From Parapedobacter deserti (lineage in GTDB: Bacteria; Bacteroidota; Bacteroidia; Sphingobacteriales; Sphingobacteriaceae): a stretch of DNA of 64,000 nt. The notes under the pieces are model-generated. The model made no database searches. It worked only from the letters and a program-made list of their open reading frames with translations, and was not told the DNA's origin. Shown here one piece after another: positions 60,936-64,000 of this stretch. The DNA is taken from NCBI RefSeq assembly GCF_042646065.1, contig NZ_JBHRTA010000022.1, positions 186,001 through 250,000 of the forward strand, written 5' to 3'. Numbering within the stretch: the stretch's first letter is position 1; each line of letters starts with the position of its first letter. The position numbers and the translations under genes are program-made.

Positions 60936-61835
60936 CTATCGGGACAACCAATCTATTCCCTGTTTCAGCATTGACAGCGTATGCGCTTCGGCACTTCCCG
61001 GTGCCGGCTTAGCATCATACGCCCACTGTGCATGCGGCGGTAGGCTCATCAATATGGACTCAATGCGGCCGTTGGTTTCCAGCCCGAACTTTGTCCCGGC
61101 ATCGTACACCAGGTTGAACTCCACATAACGCCCCCGCCGCAGGTGCTGCCACCGTATATTTTCCTCCGTAAAGTCCCTTTGCCGGTTTCTGTTTACCAGT
61201 TCCGCATAGATTGGGACAAACGCATTGCCCAAAGCACAGGAAAAATCAAAAATTTCCTCCCATGACAATGAGGTCTTCTCCGGTGTTAGCCGGTCATAAA
61301 AGATGCCGCCGATGCCACGGGTCTCCTGGCGGTGCTTAATGTAAAAGTAGCGGTCAGCGATGGCTTTGAAGTTCGGATAAAATAGCGGGTCAAAACCGTC
61401 GCATACACGTTTGAGCTCGCCATGGAAAAAAGCCGCATCATCGAGATCAATGTAGTGCGGTGTGAGGTCAATCCCTCCTCCAAACCACCTTACCTGGTCA
61501 TTCAGCTCAAAATAGCGAATATTCATATGAATGATGGGCACAAAGGGATTACCGGGGTGTATGACAATGGAAACGCCCGTTGCGAAGAAGTTTGATTCGT
61601 CCACGCCAAACGCCTCTTTCACGGCATCCGGAAGGGCGCCATGTACCGCCGAAAAGTTGACACCGCCCTTCTCGATGACCGCCCCATCTTGAATGATCCG
61701 GGTGCGGCCGCCACCACCCCCATCGCGCTGCCACAGTTCCTCAACAAAGGAACCCTTTCCATCCAATGCTTCCAGCCCTTTGCATATTCCATCCTGAATG
61801 TGCCGGTACCGATCGGCGATATCTTCTTTATGCAT
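60936..61835 (-). CDS. hemF: Oxygen-dependent coproporphyrinogen III oxidase
   Basis: Decarboxylates coproporphyrinogen III to protoporphyrinogen IX with O2 in haem synthesis. The 299-residue protein has RDGGGGGRTRIIQDG, VIHPGNPFVPIIHMNIRYFE, WFGGGIDLTPHY and RRGRYVEFNLVYDAGTKFGL, all HemF signatures. The haem would serve cytochrome bd encoded 12 kb upstream. It sits between ggt and the M16 pair with short gaps. Confidence 0.97.
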   Translation of the reverse strand: MHKEDIADRYRHIQDGICKGLEALDGKGSFVEELWQRDGGGGGRTRIIQDGAVIEKGGVNFSAVHGALPDAVKEAFGVDESNFFATGVSIVIHPGNPFVPIIHMNIRYFELNDQVRWFGGGIDLTPHYIDLDDAAFFHGELKRVCDGFDPLFYPNFKAIADRYFYIKHRQETRGIGGIFYDRLTPEKTSLSWEEIFDFSCALGNAFVPIYAELVNRNRQRDFTEENIRWQHLRRGRYVEFNLVYDAGTKFGLETNGRIESILMSLPPHAQWAYDAKPAPGSAEAHTLSMLKQGIDWLSR

Positions 61836-61859
61836 TTTCGTCCTATTTACCGTTTCCCC

Positions 61860-63560
61860 TCAATACCCCAAGGCCGTGTCGTCCCCCCGGGGGTCAGCGC
61901 CACCCTGCAGGCGTCCATCCGGCAACACCAGTACCGCGTCTACCCTGCCGATGCTGCTCCGGTCTACCAATTTGTAGCCTGTAGCAGACAGGGAGCGGCG
62001 CACCTGCTCGCTTACCGCCGCTTTTTCAAGCGCTACTTCATCCGGCAACCATTGGTGATGGAATCTCGGCGCTTCAACCGCGTCCTGAATGCCCATCCCG
62101 AAATCCACAACGTTGAGGATCGTTTGGAACACCGATGTCATGATGGTCGATCCGCCGGGTGTACCCACCACCATAAACAATTTACCATCCTTCTCCAGAA
62201 TAGTAGGCGTCATGGAGCTGAGCATCCGCTTACCCGGCTCAATGGCATTAGCTGCGCCACCGATCAAGCCATACATGTTGGGTGCACCCGGTTTAACCGA
62301 AAAGTCATCCATCTCGTTATTCAACAAGAACCCCGCACCCGCCACGACGACGTGCGATCCATATGACCCGTTGATGGTTGTGGTAATCGCTACGGCGTTG
62401 CCTTCCTGGTCAACAATTGAAAAGTGCGTTGTTTCCTCATGTTCGGCATCAGGCAAGCCGCCGGCGTGGATATCGCTGCTGAATGAAGCATGGCTGAAGT
62501 TCATGTTGCCCATCCGCCCGGCATTATACGCCGAATCGATCAGCATGGCCTGAGGCACGTCATAAAAATCGGGGTCACCCAGGTGCGTTGCCCGGTCGGC
62601 ATACACCCTGCGCTCGGCCTCAATCATCACGCGCATCGTCGAATCCTGCTGGAATCCCCACTTGGACAGCGGATAGGCCTCCACCGATTTCAGCAGGGAG
62701 ATCAATGCGATTCCGCCGCTCGAAGGAGGGGGCATGGATACAACACGGTATCCTCGGTAGGTAGCAGCCACCGGTTCCCGCCATTTCGCTTCGTAGTTCC
62801 TTAAGTCGTCGTAGCTGATGATGCCGTTTCCGCTGGCCATCTCTTCGACGATCCGATCGGCGGTTTCGCCTTCGTAGAAGCCGGCACGGCCCTTCTCGCC
62901 GATCAATGACAGCGTGTGAGCCAGCTCCGTCTGCACCAGCGTATCCCCGGCTTTCCACTCCGTTTCCTTCACCAGTGCCGTTCCCTCAGGGTTGTGCTGT
63001 TGAAAGCTTTCTTTCCTGCTGTTGAGCTCCTTTGCCTGCATTTCGGTAATCGGGAAGCCTTGTTGTGCCAAGCGAATAGCGGGCTGTAACAGCGCGGGCC
63101 AGTCCAGCTTGCCATGCGCCTGATGCGCTTTGACCATACCATCCACGACACCCGGCACGCCGGACGCCAGCTGCCCGCGAAGGCTAAGCGCTGTAATGGG
63201 ATTTCCAGCTTCGTCCAGGTACATATCCCTGGTGGCCGCTGCCGGTGCCGCCTCCCTGAAGTCCAGCGCGGTGAATCCGCCGTTTGCGCTCCGGTGCACC
63301 ATAAACCCGCCGCCGCCGATGTTGCCCGCATTAGGATATACAACGGCAAGGGCAAATTGCACCGCCACGGCGGCGTCTACGGCATTGCCGCCGTCTTTGA
63401 GTACCTGCAATCCTACGGCTGATGCCTCCGGATGCGCAGTCACCACCACGCCGTTGGCATACGATGGCGGAGATTGATCCTGTTTAACAATGCCGCAAGA
63501 TGCAATGCAAAGGGCAAAAAACAGCGACAGCAAACGGTAAGGTAACGCTTTTCTTTTCAT
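61860..63560 (-). CDS. ggt: Gamma-glutamyltransferase lipoprotein
   Basis: Ntn hydrolase that cleaves or transfers gamma-glutamyl groups from glutathione-like peptides. The 566-residue precursor has a signal peptide with lipobox IASC (Cys near residue 22). Then come HPEASAVGLQVLKDGGNAVD and NIGGGGFMVH. Autocleavage is expected before the Thr in EETTHFSIVDQEGNAVA; GSYGSHVVV and TPGGSTIMTS follow. The enzyme would work in the periplasm. gpsA ends 3 bp before its start. Confidence 0.96.
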   Translation of the reverse strand: MKRKALPYRLLSLFFALCIASCGIVKQDQSPPSYANGVVVTAHPEASAVGLQVLKDGGNAVDAAVAVQFALAVVYPNAGNIGGGGFMVHRSANGGFTALDFREAAPAAATRDMYLDEAGNPITALSLRGQLASGVPGVVDGMVKAHQAHGKLDWPALLQPAIRLAQQGFPITEMQAKELNSRKESFQQHNPEGTALVKETEWKAGDTLVQTELAHTLSLIGEKGRAGFYEGETADRIVEEMASGNGIISYDDLRNYEAKWREPVAATYRGYRVVSMPPPSSGGIALISLLKSVEAYPLSKWGFQQDSTMRVMIEAERRVYADRATHLGDPDFYDVPQAMLIDSAYNAGRMGNMNFSHASFSSDIHAGGLPDAEHEETTHFSIVDQEGNAVAITTTINGSYGSHVVVAGAGFLLNNEMDDFSVKPGAPNMYGLIGGAANAIEPGKRMLSSMTPTILEKDGKLFMVVGTPGGSTIMTSVFQTILNVVDFGMGIQDAVEAPRFHHQWLPDEVALEKAAVSEQVRRSLSATGYKLVDRSSIGRVDAVLVLPDGRLQGGADPRGDDTALGY

Positions 63561-63563
63561 ATG

Positions 63564-64000
63564 TTAGGTTAATTTATCAGCAAGGGATTTCATTTCAAGG
63601 ACAGGCGACCGGTGTTGATACAGCACATTGTACACCGCATTGCAAATCGGCAGATCGATGCCATATTTAAGGCAGATCTGCTGAATGCAGTTGGAAGCAT
63701 AATACCCCTCAGCCACCATATTCATTTCCAGCTGCGCCGATTTTGCGGAATATCCTTTACCGATCATGTTCCCAAACGTGCGGTTACGGCTGAACTGTGA
63801 ATACGCGGTGACGAGCAGATCACCTAAATATGCCGATTCCTTGATATCACGTTGGATGGGGTGCACGGTATTTACAAAGTCGGCCATTTCCCGGATCGCG
63901 TTGGACACCAATACCGCCTGGAAATTATCACCAAACCCCACACCGTGGCAAATGCCACCGGCTACCGCATAGATGTTTTTAAGCACCGCCGCATACTCGG
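63564..64000 (-). CDS. gpsA: Glycerol-3-phosphate dehydrogenase [NAD(P)+], C-terminal part
   Basis: Reduces dihydroxyacetone phosphate to glycerol 3-phosphate for phospholipids. Only the last 145 or so codons are inside the window; the gene runs off its end. The frame is open from base 64000 (EYAAVLKNIYAVAGGICHGV) and contains GDNFQAVLVSNAIREM, SAYLGDLLVTAYSQFSRNR and EMNMVAEGYYA, the conserved substrate-binding half. An internal ATG at 63986 is not the true start. It leads the gpsA-ggt-hemF-M16 run. Confidence 0.93.
   Translation of the reverse strand, partial: EYAAVLKNIYAVAGGICHGVGFGDNFQAVLVSNAIREMADFVNTVHPIQRDIKESAYLGDLLVTAYSQFSRNRTFGNMIGKGYSAKSAQLEMNMVAEGYYASNCIQQICLKYGIDLPICNAVYNVLYQHRSPVLEMKSLADKLT

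Noticed and set aside
1..64000. tRNA, rRNA, CRISPR, IS or prophage elements
   Set aside because: All gaps over 70 bp were read; none showed cloverleaf-like sequence, regular repeats, or transposase/integrase frames.

Overview
This window reads as a stretch of a Bacteroidota chromosome, most likely from the family Sphingobacteriaceae (Parapedobacter, Pedobacter or Sphingobacterium type). The grounds are the protein families present (DUF3822, DUF4294, DUF4296, DUF1573, an Oar-like TonB receptor, bacillithiol deacetylase BshB1), the gene pairs (thrS-infC-rpmI-rplT, rel-fur-purA) and many upstream boxes that match the Bacteroidota promoter consensus TAnnTTTG, several with a TTG/TTTG 19-20 bp further upstream. 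Shine-Dalgarno sequences are almost absent. Base composition looks close to balanced. The genus is inference. No rRNA, tRNA, CRISPR array, insertion sequence, prophage or plasmid gene was seen. The region looks like densely packed core genome.

Layout. 1-8 kb: the end of a nitroreductase, an exported Mn/Fe superoxide dismutase, an SRPBCC protein with pyrE, a Nudix hydrolase, a coaD/rsmD/DUF3822 operon diverging from a RecD-like helicase, and an amino-acid permease. 8-19 kb: an exported methyltransferase, an S9 peptidase, the membrane pyrophosphatase hppA, a second APC permease and a large Oar-like outer-membrane receptor. 19-28 kb: an mgtC/mutS2/DUF4296 operon, then yggS, an acetyltransferase, a DUF3298 lipoprotein, aspartate kinase, a CxxC lipoprotein, a 59-residue basic protein and gapA. 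28-36 kb: the thrS translation operon, queE, the tyrosine-catabolic pair hmgA-hppD, a DUF1573 protein and an aminotransferase. 37-42 kb: cmk, a conserved unknown, topA, a UbiA-type prenyltransferase and engB.

42-47 kb is the most distinctive part. It holds an exported isoaspartyl peptidase, a lipoprotein NlpC/P60 endopeptidase, two exported thioredoxin-fold proteins and an exported DmpA-type P1 peptidase on one strand, meeting a D-amino-acid aminotransferase on the other. These enzymes share a taste for beta-, iso- and D-peptide bonds, and the cluster may salvage cell-wall-like or damaged peptides. 47-64 kb: an orphan histidine kinase next to cydAB, an A-type Fe-S carrier, bshB1, DUF4294, the rel/fur/purA/pabB run, and an opposing operon gpsA-ggt-hemF-M16-M16 that leaves the window.

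In several genes a full TAnnTTTG box lies only 3-5 nt before the start codon (pyrE, the helicase, the lipoprotein at 26308, engB, the histidine kinase), which predicts leaderless or nearly leaderless mRNAs. This also corrects several start sites. Functions are assigned from recognised family motifs; no searches were run.
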